38,267 nt of DNA from assembly GCA_022072615.1 (NCBI GenBank), contig JAJVHS010000088.1, forward strand, positions 1-38,267, read 5' to 3'. Position numbers and translations under genes: made by a program. Source of the stretch: Phycisphaerales bacterium (GTDB taxonomy: Bacteria; Planctomycetota; Phycisphaerae; Phycisphaerales; UBA1924). A model generated the notes under the pieces. That model searched no databases and was not told the origin of the DNA. It saw only the letters and a list, made by a program, of their open reading frames with translations. This document shows, in pieces, positions 1-8,590 of this stretch. Every line of letters begins with the position of its first letter. The first letter of the stretch is position 1.

Positions 1-488
1 GTCTGGCCCGCGGCGCGGAGATCGCCGAGGAGCGGCATCGTGACCGTTCCGTCCGGCCGGACGTGCATCTCCGCCGAGAGCTCCGGGTTCTTCCACACGG
101 TGATCCGGACGGCGTCCGACTCCCCGGACGTGAGCGAGTGCATGGCCTGTTCACAGAGCGGGCTGGCGTCTCGGTCGAGTTCCTCTCCAAGCTCACCGAA
201 GACCGCCGACGCACCTTCGCTCCGAGAAGATTCGTCGGCGAGGATCGCTTCAAATCGCCTCATCCTGCGGTGGCGCCGCTTGATGAGATTGTCCGCGATC
301 TTGATGAGATAACTCACCGAGATCGACCGGCTTTCGAGATTCTGGATGTTCATCAGCCGCACGAACACTTCCTGCGCGATGTCCTCCGCGCTGGGAGCGT
401 CGAGCGAACGCCGAGCGAAGCAGTAGACCCTCTCGTAGTACTGCTCGAACAGGACGATGATCGATCGGCTGCAAGTCGAGACGGCCAT
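1..488 (-). CDS. Partial ECF sigma factor region 2 joined in frame to a polysaccharide-export domain
   Basis: The frame is open from an ATG at 488 to the window edge (162 codons seen, 3' end missing). A GGGAGG Shine-Dalgarno at 496-501 fits this start. Residues 11-80 look like sigma-70 region 2: LFEQYYERVYCFARR, then EDIAQEVFVRLM, then a basic stretch KRRHRRMRR. A region 4 helix-turn-helix should follow. Instead residues 125-162 read DAVRITVWKNPELSAE, then VRPDGTVTMPLLGDL, the hallmark of the Poly_export domain of Wza-type outer-membrane exporters. The stretch SLTSGESDAVRITV (residues 118-131) can be read as the start of sigma region 4 or as the start of Poly_export, so the junction may lie there. 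A sigma factor acts in the cytoplasm and Wza in the outer membrane, and there is no signal peptide between them. Either this is a real fusion or a chimeric join (recombination or assembly). The domain calls are good; the biological reality of the fusion is uncertain. Confidence 0.6.
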   Translation of the reverse strand, partial: MAVSTCSRSIIVLFEQYYERVYCFARRSLDAPSAEDIAQEVFVRLMNIQNLESRSISVSYLIKIADNLIKRRHRRMRRFEAILADESSRSEGASAVFGELGEELDRDASPLCEQAMHSLTSGESDAVRITVWKNPELSAEMHVRPDGTVTMPLLGDLRAAGQ

Positions 489-1089
489 CCGCGAGCCTCC
501 CTGTACCGGTTCCACCGGCCCCTGAATACGAAGGCAGGGCCACCACCCGCACGTCCGCGCCGCCCTCCCCGGCAAGCCAGAACGTCGGCAACACGTCGCC
601 GAACATCAGTTGATCCACCCGCAGAACAGACGCGAGGTGAGTTGCGGAAAGCCCACCCTTCCACCACTCGGACCGCGCACTCAGGTCCGGACCAAGCAGG
701 ATGACAATCCTTGTGAAAAAACTGTCATTCGAGTAGAGGAATGCACCCCGTTCCGCGCCGAAAGCCTTTGCAGTCTCGGGACTTGTTGCATCCCGCAGGG
801 GCGAACGCCCTTGTGGATAACTTCGATGTCGAGCGCGCCGTGCGCGGGCATGCAGCGCTCGGCGGGGTCCGCGCAACGATCTCTAAGATCGCGTACAACA
901 ACAACTTACGGCGGTACCGGAGGACGCTGAGAAGCGCTCGCACATCACGCCCGGTTCGAAGACCGGGCGCACGTTGATCGCCGCCCGGTTCGCGCCACGC
1001 GGGATGCACGCATCGGGAAGCAACCCTAATGCTACGAATCGCACGATGCGCGCACGGAGCGCCCCAAAGGTGAAAAAAACGCGGTGAAT
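489..1089. other. Intergenic stretch without a supported gene
   Basis: About 600 bases between the left-edge gene and the HEAT-like gene. Open frames exist on both strands, but their translations are arginine-rich or change character partway and none has a recognisable domain. The part next to 488 carries the ribosome binding site of the sigma-like gene. A 7-bp perfect hairpin lies at 948-969 and a T-tract hairpin near 1073-1095; both are listed separately. Otherwise I see nothing that can be named. Confidence 0.5.
948..969. other. Perfect 7-bp hairpin
   Basis: CGCCCGG at 948-954 pairs with CCGGGCG at 963-969 around an 8-base loop. It lies about 120 bases past the stop of the HEAT-like gene on the minus strand and has no T-tract on either side. 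Because it contains TTCGA it can be mistaken for a tRNA T-arm, but the loop has 8 bases and no tRNA surrounds it. Confidence 0.3.
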
Positions 1090-1095
1090 TCAGCG
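1073..1095 (-). terminator. Possible intrinsic terminator of the HEAT-like gene
   Basis: On the minus strand CGCTGAATTCACCGCG (1095-1080) can form a short imperfect stem with an AATT loop and is followed at once by seven T residues (1079-1073). The hairpin overlaps the TGA stop codon of the gene. The stem is weak, so this is a tentative call resting mainly on the T-tract. Confidence 0.4.
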
Positions 1096-2163
1096 AACGG
1101 GGGAGCGCTCGCCGCCGCCGGGCGGTGTCGCCGGCGCCTCTACAGCCGGCGCGGACGCGTCCGGCGTTTGCTGGTTCTCCGCCAGCTTCGCCCCCACGTA
1201 CGGCAGGTACTCCGTCCGGTACCAGTTCCACCACTTGCCGCCGTCGTAGCCCAGGCCGTCGGTCGGCTGGCCCCACGCCTCGGACGTCATGCGCACGAGC
1301 ACCGGCTGGATGATCGTGCGGTGCGTCGTCACGACCGCGTCCTGCACGCGCAGGATCGTGCCGGTGGTCAGGGTGCTCAGCGTCGGGTCGAACGCGACCG
1401 CGCTGTCGGACACGATCGGCGTGAGGTCGCTCACGAAGGCTGTCTGGTTGCCGATGACGATGTACGCGAGGTCGCCGGTCGGCTCGCTCACGCCGCCCGA
1501 AGAAGACCCCGGGCCGCCGAACTGCGCCGTGATCAGCCACGGGATCGCGTCGAACATCTTGAGCGACTCGGCGAGTTCCGCCGCGCCGGTGATCTTCGCG
1601 TCCGACCCCGACTTGAGCGCCTGGATGATCATCGCGCGAATCCGAGCGGGCACCGCGTCGCCGGTGCCGACCCGATGCCGCAGCCGGTGCAGCGCCTCGG
1701 CCCGGATGAGCTGGTCCTTGTCGAAGGCCGCGACCCACGCGAGGGTGATATTGCCTTCCTCGGTATCCTGGTCGAACAGCATGTCGAGGATGGCGGTGCG
1801 CACGTCGGCCTGGTCGCGCTCGAAGATCTTGATGAGCGCGGGGTAGATGATGGGGTCGGTGAACTCCCGCAGGAGCGCGATGCCCTCCTGGCGGATCTCC
1901 GTCTTGCGGATCGACCCGAAGTACTTGTGGCGGAGTTTCTTGAGCTCGCGCTCCATCTCGAAGCGGCGCTTGCGAAGCTGGCCATCGAGCATCGCCGACG
2001 CGTCGCGCGCGTCGGTGTCAACACCGGGCACCGCCGGCGCGCGGACATCGGGCGCGGGCGGCTCCTCCGTGGTTTGCGGCTGCGCGTACGCGCTCGCGGT
2101 CGCGAGCAGGAACGCCAGGGCCGACGCACGCAGACCTCGACCGATGAGCCGTTCCGCCGCCAT
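1090..2163 (-). CDS. Secreted HEAT-repeat-like protein of unknown function
   Basis: 357 residues. The N-terminus (RLIGRGLRASALAFLLATASAYA-Q) is a signal peptide with a likely cleavage after AYA near residue 27, followed by a Pro/Ala-rich linker. Residues about 60-85 are highly charged and helical (KRRFEMERELKKLRHKYFG). Residues about 90-215 contain paired amphipathic helices (EGIALLREFTDPIIYPALIK, DVRTAILDMLFDQ, DQLIRAEALHRLRHR) in the manner of HEAT/armadillo repeats. The C-terminal part has a Trp/Tyr-rich motif (GGKWWNWYRTEYLP) and a low-complexity Pro/Ala tail. The ATG at 2163 has AAGG a few bases upstream. HEAT-like solenoids usually bind proteins; no enzyme motif is visible. It is transcribed away from the SPOR-domain gene behind it, 292 bases upstream. 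Confidence 0.7.
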   Translation of the reverse strand: MAAERLIGRGLRASALAFLLATASAYAQPQTTEEPPAPDVRAPAVPGVDTDARDASAMLDGQLRKRRFEMERELKKLRHKYFGSIRKTEIRQEGIALLREFTDPIIYPALIKIFERDQADVRTAILDMLFDQDTEEGNITLAWVAAFDKDQLIRAEALHRLRHRVGTGDAVPARIRAMIIQALKSGSDAKITGAAELAESLKMFDAIPWLITAQFGGPGSSSGGVSEPTGDLAYIVIGNQTAFVSDLTPIVSDSAVAFDPTLSTLTTGTILRVQDAVVTTHRTIIQPVLVRMTSEAWGQPTDGLGYDGGKWWNWYRTEYLPYVGAKLAENQQTPDASAPAVEAPATPPGGGERSPVR

Positions 2164-2427
2164 ACCTTGCCAGCCTTTCAGGGACTCCCGCCTTTCGCAA
2201 CCGTTCCGCCACCAGGTCCACGCCCGGCGACCGTCAGTTGCTGACTCGATCCCCTCGGTCGTGCCGTCCGGCCCGGAACCCGCGTGACGCGGGACGCCGG
2301 CCGTCGGTCGAGGGTCATGCCCCGCAGCGTGGCAGGGTGGAATCCCGCCTCATGGTACCCGGTTTTGCGGGGTTTGTTCCGGGGGAGCGCGGGGATTCCG
2401 CCCAGGTGCTCGGAGGGTCCGAACAAT

Positions 2428-2441
2428 ACCCAGATATGGGT
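2428..2441 (-). terminator. Weak hairpin after the SPOR-domain gene
   Basis: A short perfect palindromic stem (ACCCA/TGGGT with a 4-base loop), 15 bases past the stop of the SPOR gene on the minus strand. It is followed by ATTGTT rather than a real T-tract. It could be a weak terminator or chance. The rest of 2164-2455 shows no gene I can support. Confidence 0.25.
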
Positions 2442-2455
2442 CCGCCGCGAAAGGC

Positions 2456-3307
2456 TCAGCCCTGCGCGGAGATGACCATCGACCCCTGGAGGCGCGACTT
2501 GGCTCGATCGGCCTCGGTGCGCGAGGCGAAGGTGCCGACGCGGACGGAGTAAAGGATCTTGCCCGAGCGGAAGACCGGAACCACCTTGGGCTGCCCCAGG
2601 GCCAGCCGGCTGGTCTGCGGCTTGAGCTTGGCGGCCTGCTGGTGGGCCTTCTGGGGCGAGCTGAACGCCCCGAGCTGCAGGGTGAACGGAGGCTTGCTGG
2701 AGGGCACCGGCGCCGCGGCGACGGTGGCGCCTGAACGACCAGACCCCGACAGCCGTTCGGCGATGTCGCGTTGGAGCGACTGGTCCAAGCGAGCCAGTTG
2801 GCCGGCCTTCTGGTAGAAACGCCGAGCTTCGGTTTCGCGAGAGGAGGCGCGGCACGCATCGCCCGCGTACAGCGCGGCCCGGGCCGCCTCGTCGCCATCG
2901 AGCGAATCGGAAGCGCGTCCGAGCAGTTCGGAGGCCTGCGACATGCTTCCTTCTTCCAGCGCGATCAGTCCGAGCGTTGCCTGGGCTTTCCCGGTGATCT
3001 GCGGGTCGCTGCTCGTGGAGACCTTGGCGAGCCAGGTCCTGGCGTCGGCGTTGCGGTCCATGGCGTGGGCGGCCTCGCCGGCAATCAGCATCGCCTGCTC
3101 GCGCACGATCTGCGAGTTCGAGGGGTTCTTGGCCGCGGCGCTGGCGGAGGCGTAGGCGGCGGCATAGTTGCCCGCGCTGTAGTCGTCGATGAAGCCCGCC
3201 CGGGTGGAGCCGGACGCTCCTCCGCTGCTCGACGCACACCCGCCTGGTCCTGTCAGCATCAGGCACGCGCAAATGCCGGCGATCACGATGGGCATGGGGC
3301 GGTTCAT
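2456..3307 (-). CDS. SPOR-domain, tetratricopeptide-like envelope protein
   Basis: 283 residues from the ATG at 3307, chosen over an in-frame upstream start because GGAGAA precedes it at good spacing and the protein then opens with an export signal (MNRPMPIVIAGICACLMLTG, then PGGC). The cysteine near residue 24 could be lipidated, but the lipobox is weak. Residues about 35-165 are Ala-rich helical pairs (NYAAAYASASAAAKN, AQATLGLIALEEGSMSQASE, ARRFYQKAGQLARL) resembling TPR/Sel1-type repeats. Residues about 200-280 are a SPOR fold: FTLQLGAFSSPQKAHQQAAKL, then ILYSVRVGTFASRTEADRAK. SPOR domains bind peptidoglycan stripped of stem peptides, often at division sites, so a periplasmic cell-wall-associated role is likely. 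It is divergent from the acyl-CoA ligase gene, with 134 bases between them. Confidence 0.8.
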   Translation of the reverse strand: MNRPMPIVIAGICACLMLTGPGGCASSSGGASGSTRAGFIDDYSAGNYAAAYASASAAAKNPSNSQIVREQAMLIAGEAAHAMDRNADARTWLAKVSTSSDPQITGKAQATLGLIALEEGSMSQASELLGRASDSLDGDEAARAALYAGDACRASSRETEARRFYQKAGQLARLDQSLQRDIAERLSGSGRSGATVAAAPVPSSKPPFTLQLGAFSSPQKAHQQAAKLKPQTSRLALGQPKVVPVFRSGKILYSVRVGTFASRTEADRAKSRLQGSMVISAQG

Positions 3308-3441
3308 GACGGTTCTCCGAGATGGGCGCATGCGGCCACGGCGCGGAACAGGGAAATCACGTACCATATCGGCTCGACGCCACCGTTTGCTGAAAGTTCG
3401 TACCGATCATCGCCCGCCGTTCGTCGCCCGTTTATGACCCG

Positions 3442-4908
3442 TTGAGTATCCACTGGTCCATCCTGAGGAAGCTGGTCGGCTCGCCCGGCCGCGTCGCGAT
3501 GATCGACGAGCGGCGGTCCTACCGCAACGTCGAGCTTCTGGTGGCGGCGTTTCACGCGGCGGCGGCGATCAACCAGGTGTGCCGGTCGCGCACACTGGGG
3601 GTCATGATCCCCACCAGCGGCGCGTTCCCGATCGCCGCGCTGGCGGGCTGGATCCTGGGCAAGGTCGTCGTCCCCCTCAACTTCCTGCTCACGCGGGAGG
3701 AACTCCAGTACGTGATCGACGACTGCGGCTGCGACACGGTCGTGAGCGCGACGCCGCTGCTGGACCACATGGGGTACGAGCCGACGGTGCCCAACCTGCT
3801 GCGGATCGACCAGATGTCCTTCGCCGGCATGCCCGAGGTCCGTTGGCCGGCGCAGGCGTCGGACGATGATCTGGCCGTCCTTCTTTACACCTCGGGCACC
3901 AGCGGCCGTCCCAAGGGCGTCATGCTCACCCATGGCAACATCTGCGCGAACATGGAGCAGATCCAGGACTGGGTGGAGTTCACGCACCGCGACGTCATGC
4001 TCGGCGTGCTCCCGCAGTTCCACACCTTCGGCCTCACGGTGCTGACACTGCTTCCGCTGCGGGGCGGGATCCGTGTCGTGTTCGCGCCGCGGTTCGTCCC
4101 CGGGCGGATCATCAAGCTGCTGCGCGAGCACCGCCCCACCGTCATGGTCGCCATCCCGTCGATGTACGCGGCGCTGCTGCACGCCAAGGACGCGACGGCG
4201 GAAGATTTCAGCAGCCTGCGCTACGTCGTCTCCGGCGGCGAGCCGCTCCCCGCCGCGGTCTTCGAGAAGTTCCGGGAGCGGTTCAAGGTGACGATCAACG
4301 AGGGATACGGGCTGACCGAGACCTCGCCGGTCACCAACTGGTGCCGCCCGGGCGAGTGGCGGCCGCACTCGGTCGGCCGGCCGATCCCCCGCGTGGTCGA
4401 GCGGATCGTCGACCCCGCCACGCTCATCGACCTGCCGACGGGGACCGACGGCGAGGTCTGGATCGGCGGGCCCAACGTGATGCGCGGGTACTACAAGCTC
4501 CCCGAGGAGACCGCGCGGGCGCTCACGCCCGACGGGTTTCTCCGCACCGGCGACATGGGCCGGCTCGACGCCGACGGCCACCTGTACATCACCGGGCGGA
4601 TCAAGGAAATGCTGATCATCGGCGGCGAGAACGTCTTCCCGCGCGAGATCGAAGAGGTCATCAAGCAGCATCCCTCCGTCGTCGACGCCGGGGTGGTCGG
4701 AAAGCCCGACCCGCTCCGCGGCGAGCTCCCCGTCGCGTTCGTGGAGCTGCACGAGGGCGCGGCGTTCGACGAGCGGGCACTGCTGACGTGGTTGCGCGAG
4801 CGACTTGCCGGGTACAAGGTGCCCGACGAGATACGCCATCTGGCGTCGTTGCCCCGCAATCCGACCGGCAAGGTCATGCGGCGCGAACTCAAGAAACTGC
4901 TCGGCTAG
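3442..4908 (+). CDS. AMP-forming acyl-CoA synthetase (long-chain fatty-acid-CoA ligase type)
   Basis: 488 residues. It activates a carboxylic acid, probably a fatty acid, with ATP to the acyl-adenylate and then to acyl-CoA. The ANL-superfamily core motifs are intact: the P-loop YTSGTSGRPKG at residues 149-159, GYGLTETSP from residue 288, TGDMGRLDADG from 369 with Asp371 for ribose binding, the hinge GRIKEMLIIGGENV, and the C-terminal catalytic lysine in NPTGKVMRREL (Lys477). The start is TTG at 3442; there is no ATG or GTG between it and the upstream in-frame stop at 3391. The N-terminus is short but family-like. It stands alone on this strand and converges on the SYLF gene. Chain length cannot be told from sequence. 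Confidence 0.88.
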   Translation: MSIHWSILRKLVGSPGRVAMIDERRSYRNVELLVAAFHAAAAINQVCRSRTLGVMIPTSGAFPIAALAGWILGKVVVPLNFLLTREELQYVIDDCGCDTVVSATPLLDHMGYEPTVPNLLRIDQMSFAGMPEVRWPAQASDDDLAVLLYTSGTSGRPKGVMLTHGNICANMEQIQDWVEFTHRDVMLGVLPQFHTFGLTVLTLLPLRGGIRVVFAPRFVPGRIIKLLREHRPTVMVAIPSMYAALLHAKDATAEDFSSLRYVVSGGEPLPAAVFEKFRERFKVTINEGYGLTETSPVTNWCRPGEWRPHSVGRPIPRVVERIVDPATLIDLPTGTDGEVWIGGPNVMRGYYKLPEETARALTPDGFLRTGDMGRLDADGHLYITGRIKEMLIIGGENVFPREIEEVIKQHPSVVDAGVVGKPDPLRGELPVAFVELHEGAAFDERALLTWLRERLAGYKVPDEIRHLASLPRNPTGKVMRRELKKLLG

Positions 4909-5011
4909 ACCGCGACGGGGACATCGCGCCTAGACACGAATAGCCCGCCGGGGGAGGTCTTCCGGTTCGCCGGGCTGTGCGCCGGCGAGCATCCGCCTGA
5001 CCGTGGCGCCT

Positions 5012-5575
5012 CTACCGCGGTTCGTAGCGCAGCTTCTGGCCGCCGATCGCGGCCTCGGCCATCAGGCCGCCCTTGGCGTTGACGAGCACGGCCACGCCGT
5101 CGTGATAATCGAGCGAGGCGGCGGCGCCGGGCTTGATCGCGACCGCGGACGCGTTGGCCGCGAAGGTGAAGTCGCCCCCTTTGAAGTGATCGAGCGCGGC
5201 CTGATCTCGGAAGATGATCAGTTCGCTGAAGGTCTGTGCCCCGGCCTGGAGCCCGACCGTTCCCTGGGTCAGGTCGCAGTAGCCGACCATCACACCGTTC
5301 TCGTAGACGACGCCCTTGCCGTAGGATCCGCCGACCAGAAGCCCGGCCTTGCCGACGTCGGGAAGCACCGCGTACCCGGCGGCCCGGTCGAGTTCCTTCT
5401 GGAGCCCCGAGTCGGCGTTGCGGAAGCCGTCGAGCGCGGCCCGGGCATCGGATTCGAGCGATGACTTCTCTTCCTGACTCTTCGGCTCGGTCTGGCAGCC
5501 GCTCAGCGACAGGGCCGATCCCGACAAGGTGGCCATGACCGCCGCGAGCACAATCGGACATGTAGGGGTGTTCAT
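5012..5575 (-). CDS. SYLF-domain (YSC84-like) lipoprotein
   Basis: 187 residues from the ATG at 5575, supported by GGAG seven bases upstream. A lipoprotein signal is present: hydrophobic core LAAVMATLSGSALSL, then lipobox LSGC with Cys27. The mature protein matches the bacterial SYLF/Ysc84 (DUF500) pattern: AAGYAVLPDVGKAGLLVGG, GKGVVYENGVMVGYCDL, QGTVGLQAGAQTFSELIIF, and a C-terminal KGGLMAEAAIGGQKLRY. In eukaryotes SYLF binds phosphoinositides. In bacteria these are exported envelope proteins of unclear role. It converges on the acyl-CoA ligase, with 103 bases between the ends; lipid-related function of both is only suggestive. Confidence 0.8.
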   Translation of the reverse strand: MNTPTCPIVLAAVMATLSGSALSLSGCQTEPKSQEEKSSLESDARAALDGFRNADSGLQKELDRAAGYAVLPDVGKAGLLVGGSYGKGVVYENGVMVGYCDLTQGTVGLQAGAQTFSELIIFRDQAALDHFKGGDFTFAANASAVAIKPGAAASLDYHDGVAVLVNAKGGLMAEAAIGGQKLRYEPR

Positions 5576-5871
5576 CGCTTGTCTCCGCGGGCCGGCGTCC
5601 ACCGCCGCCCGTCAGAGGCACTCTCGAACACGAGAACCATGTCCATCTTGTGAGTTTGATGAAATTGCGTTCACGGGAGCGGCGATGGCCTCCCGGCGGA
5701 ACGGGGCTCGAGGGGTGTTCTGCCCATCTCCCTGCTGCGACCCTCCCACCTCGCCGTGCTCGTGTTCGGGTGGATTGCGCGGCCGGCGCCAACGTCATGG
5801 CCGCGAACGACACGACCGCGGCCGTAACGCTCGGCGCTTCCGACCTGGGTCACCTTTTCTGATGAGGCAAG
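5576..5871. other. Intergenic stretch between SYLF and DUF4442 genes
   Basis: 296 bases, both neighbours on the minus strand. It holds the Shine-Dalgarno of the SYLF gene next to 5575 and an AT-richer patch at about 5640-5680 that may include its promoter, but no convincing -35/-10 pair. No gene is supported. Confidence 0.4.
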
Positions 5872-6540
5872 TTACCCGGTCGGCTGGTCGGGCTGTGAGC
5901 GTCGCTGCGCGCGGGCCTTGTGCTGCGTCTTGGGCGTGACGTGGAATTCCGCCATGCACCGGCCGACGCGGTGCTCGCGGCCCTTCTTGCGGCCGGCGAA
6001 CTGCTGGAGGATGTCCATGTCGAGCGTGATGTTGAATTCCTTGCCGGTGGCGAGCAGTTCCTTGATGTTCTCGCGGGGCGTGATGCGGTAGATCGCCGGG
6101 CCCAGGCACGGGCGGAGGAACCGGTAGTCCAGGTGCCGGCAGACCACCGTGTAGTCGCCGCCGCAGAAGCCAAAGACGTACATGCCGCCGGCGATTTCGC
6201 TGTTGCCCAACAGCGCGGCGCCCGCCATCGCGTTGTACCAATTCTTGTTGAAGCGGGTAAATGGCAGGACCGCGGAAAACGTCTGCTCGTCCACGCGCTT
6301 CATCCGGATCCCGCTGCGAGCCGCGTAGGGGAGCCAGATGATCGAGCACACCCGGTGCCAGAAATTGCTCCGGGTCGAGAGGCGACTGACGAACGTGTCG
6401 ATGCGGTCCATGAGCGTCCGGCGGGGCCGGGGCTCGGTCGGGCGGTTCGGCGGCGGCGGCTCGTCAACCTGCGGCTTGACGCTGAACGCGTCAGAACCGT
6501 CGAGCGGCGAAGAAGAGGATGACGTCGCGGTCGTGCTCAA
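5872..6540 (-). CDS. DUF4442-type hotdog-fold protein (putative thioesterase)
   Basis: 222 residues if the TTG at 6540 is used. An ATG at 6411 (MDRIDTFVSRL) would give about 179 residues and remove a low-complexity Ser/Pro N-terminus (DEPPPPNRPTEPRPRR); neither start has a good Shine-Dalgarno. The core resembles DUF4442: PFTRFNKNWYNAMAGAALLG, NSEIAGGMYVFGFCGGDYTV, a HLDYRFLRPCLGPAIYRI strand, and a C-terminal strand KEFNITLDMDILQQ. This family sits in the hotdog superfamily near PaaI-type acyl-CoA thioesterases. A catalytic acid is not clearly identifiable, so acyl-CoA hydrolysis is inference. It lies 120 bases downstream of the MBL-fold gene on the same strand. Confidence 0.6.
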   Translation of the reverse strand: MSTTATSSSSSPLDGSDAFSVKPQVDEPPPPNRPTEPRPRRTLMDRIDTFVSRLSTRSNFWHRVCSIIWLPYAARSGIRMKRVDEQTFSAVLPFTRFNKNWYNAMAGAALLGNSEIAGGMYVFGFCGGDYTVVCRHLDYRFLRPCLGPAIYRITPRENIKELLATGKEFNITLDMDILQQFAGRKKGREHRVGRCMAEFHVTPKTQHKARAQRRSQPDQPTG

Positions 6541-6660
6541 GGCTGCAAGGGTAGGTTCGGCGGCCTGCGGACCGGATGTGACGCGGTGACTCCGCGTGCT
6601 CCCTGACAGGACTCATACGCGGCGTCGGGTGCCGGCGTCGCCGTGCGGCCGCGTGGACCG

Positions 6661-7665
6661 TCAGGGCTGGTCCTCCACGAGGTCAAACCATCCCTTGTCG
6701 TTTCGGCGGACCCGGCGGACCGGGTTCCCTGGTTCGTGATCAAGGACCAGGAGCCAGTCGTGCTCGACGGCCGCCTCGAGCAGCCAGCGCCGGCTAATCA
6801 TGCTCGTATAGGGCTCGACGTCGTATCCCAGGCTGTACGCCGCCCCGACGTGGGCGGCGGTCGGAAGCACATCGGGCACGAAGACGACCGTCCGGCCTTT
6901 GGTGTCGGTGAAGGCGACGGCCTGCTGCCCCCAGGTGTGCCCGGGCGCCTGGAACACACCGACCCCGGGCGCCGTGGCCAATCGGGTCATCCTGTTATAG
7001 ATAGGTGTCACCGGTGACTCGTCCCTGTCGGGCGTATACCCCAACGGGAACGGCCTCGGGGATTCCACGAGTTGCATGCGCTCCGCGACCGGATCGAGGT
7101 GATCGCGGAAGTACGTCCGGGTCATGACGCTCTTGTTCGCCAGCGCATCCTCCCATTCGCGCCGCTGGGAGTAGACCGAGGCGTTGGGAAACGTGACCTT
7201 CACGGGAAGAAACCCCGACCCGGTCGGCGGCGTCCAGTCCGGGCGTTCGCCCGATCGGCAGAGCCGCGTGAGCCCGCCCGCATGGTCGAAGTGCAGGTGG
7301 CTGACGACGACCGCCTCGACATCCTCGACCCGGGCGTCGACTTCATGCAGCGCGTCGCCGATCCAGCGGTCCTCGAGCGCAAAAATGTCCTTGCTCTTTG
7401 CATCGAGCTTGTTGCCGGTCCCGGTTTCGATCACCACGAGCTTGGCGCCCGCGCCCGGCCCGTCACGCTCGAGTAACAAGCAGTTGTGCTGAACGGCGAT
7501 CCGTCCACGTTCATCGGTGGAGACGGACTTACTCCAGACCGTTCGAGGAATCAGGCCGAACATCGACCCGCCGTCGAGGCGGAATGTCCCCGCTCGGAGC
7601 AGGCGCCATGCGTATCGTGTCGATGTGCTGCTGTGATTTGCGGTGCTCGCGGAAAGATGTTCCAT
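6661..7665 (-). CDS. MBL-fold metal-dependent hydrolase
   Basis: 334 residues from the ATG at 7665. The frame is open further upstream, but that part is Arg/His-rich and non-homologous in look. The metallo-beta-lactamase signature HLHFDH is at residues 123-128 and binds two metal ions. Later ligands are seen in APGHTWGQQAV and in FVPDVLPTAAHVG. The N-terminal FRLDGGSMFGLIPRTVW is typical of stand-alone MBL hydrolases related to the lactonase/glyoxalase II groups. Substrate unknown: lactone, thioester or phosphate ester are all possible. No signal peptide, so cytoplasmic. It is divergent from the pseudopilin gene across 147 bases. Confidence 0.82.
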   Translation of the reverse strand: MEHLSASTANHSSTSTRYAWRLLRAGTFRLDGGSMFGLIPRTVWSKSVSTDERGRIAVQHNCLLLERDGPGAGAKLVVIETGTGNKLDAKSKDIFALEDRWIGDALHEVDARVEDVEAVVVSHLHFDHAGGLTRLCRSGERPDWTPPTGSGFLPVKVTFPNASVYSQRREWEDALANKSVMTRTYFRDHLDPVAERMQLVESPRPFPLGYTPDRDESPVTPIYNRMTRLATAPGVGVFQAPGHTWGQQAVAFTDTKGRTVVFVPDVLPTAAHVGAAYSLGYDVEPYTSMISRRWLLEAAVEHDWLLVLDHEPGNPVRRVRRNDKGWFDLVEDQP

Positions 7666-7812
7666 CACAAAGCATTCTAAGAAGTGTTTGGAGGGGGTAT
7701 GGACGTCGCGGGCACATGGTACGACCCGGTGACATGACGCTGGCAGTGGCGGTGGGAATCTGGGATAAAAGACTTGCCTCCGCGCACGGGCTCTGGTAGT
7801 TCTATTGTCGTG

Positions 7813-8541
7813 ATGCGTAGGGGGAACCCCCAGCCAGGATTCACGCTGATCGAGCTGATGCTCGTGTTGCTGATCATTTCGGTGCTGCTGAGCATCTCGA
7901 TGCCCGCGATGATCGCGGCACGGCGTGAAGCGCTGGCGGTGCAGTGCCAGGCCCGCCTCGACCAGATCATCAAGGGAGCGCACTTCTACGCGCACGATCA
8001 TCGGGAAGAACTGCCGTCACCCAACTGGCGCAGCACGCTCTCGGATGAGGTCTCCGTCGGCTGGCTGTACAGGCCGCCGGTGCACGCCTGGAACGGCGAG
8101 ACACGCAAGTCCGGTTCGCTGTGGAATTACGTCATGGCGAGCGACGCGTACAGGTGCGGGGCCCACCGCGCCGAGCAGGAGGGCAGCGCCACGATCACGT
8201 CGTTCCTGATGAACGGCGCGGTGTCGGCGTTCGGCGAGCGCAGCGCCCGGCCCTTCCGACTGTTCCAGTTCCGGCCCATGTCCGCGATGTTCTGGGACGC
8301 CGAGGATATCGAGGTTCAGAGCGAGAGCGGGCTCGGCGGCGACAAGTCCGACGGAGCCACCTGGCCGGGCGCCACGCCCCGCGCACGGCACAACAACGCC
8401 ATCAACGTCGCGCTCGTCGAGGGCTCGGTGATTCGGATGCCGATGAGCCGCTACCAGGCCGAGCAGCTCAACCGGCCGGGCATGCTGTGGTGCATCCCCA
8501 GCAGCAAGACCGGCGACACCAACATGTCGCCCGCGGACTGA
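7813..8541 (+). CDS. Type II secretion/type IV pilus pseudopilin (prepilin-type N-terminus)
   Basis: 242 residues from the ATG at 7813; an in-frame TTG at 7774 and GTG at 7810 are less likely. The leader MRRGNPQPG is followed by FTLIELMLVLLIISVLL, the classical prepilin peptidase site (cleavage before Phe, Glu at +5) plus the hydrophobic helix. The rest is a globular head with three cysteines, typical of the many single pseudopilin genes scattered over planctomycete genomes. It would be processed by PilD-type peptidase and inserted into the inner membrane. No secretion ATPase or secretin lies nearby. It converges on the FAH-family gene with 49 bases between. Confidence 0.85.
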   Translation: MRRGNPQPGFTLIELMLVLLIISVLLSISMPAMIAARREALAVQCQARLDQIIKGAHFYAHDHREELPSPNWRSTLSDEVSVGWLYRPPVHAWNGETRKSGSLWNYVMASDAYRCGAHRAEQEGSATITSFLMNGAVSAFGERSARPFRLFQFRPMSAMFWDAEDIEVQSESGLGGDKSDGATWPGATPRARHNNAINVALVEGSVIRMPMSRYQAEQLNRPGMLWCIPSSKTGDTNMSPAD

Positions 8542-8590
8542 ACGGTCCGCACCCTCCAGGTCGCGGTCCTGCAACCGGCCCGGAGCACGG

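Noticed and set aside
250..876. Minus-strand open frame covering the left gap
   Set aside because: The central part looks slightly protein-like, but the ends are Arg-rich and it overlaps the clearly coding sigma-like frame. No homologous motif and no ribosome binding site.
941..970. Sequence resembling a tRNA T-arm (contains GGTTCGA)
   Set aside because: The loop has 8 bases and there are no matching acceptor, D or anticodon arms around it; it is a simple hairpin.
7735..7812. Possible promoter for the pseudopilin gene (CTGGCA ... GATAAA)
   Set aside because: Only a partial match to the sigma-70 pattern and no independent support.
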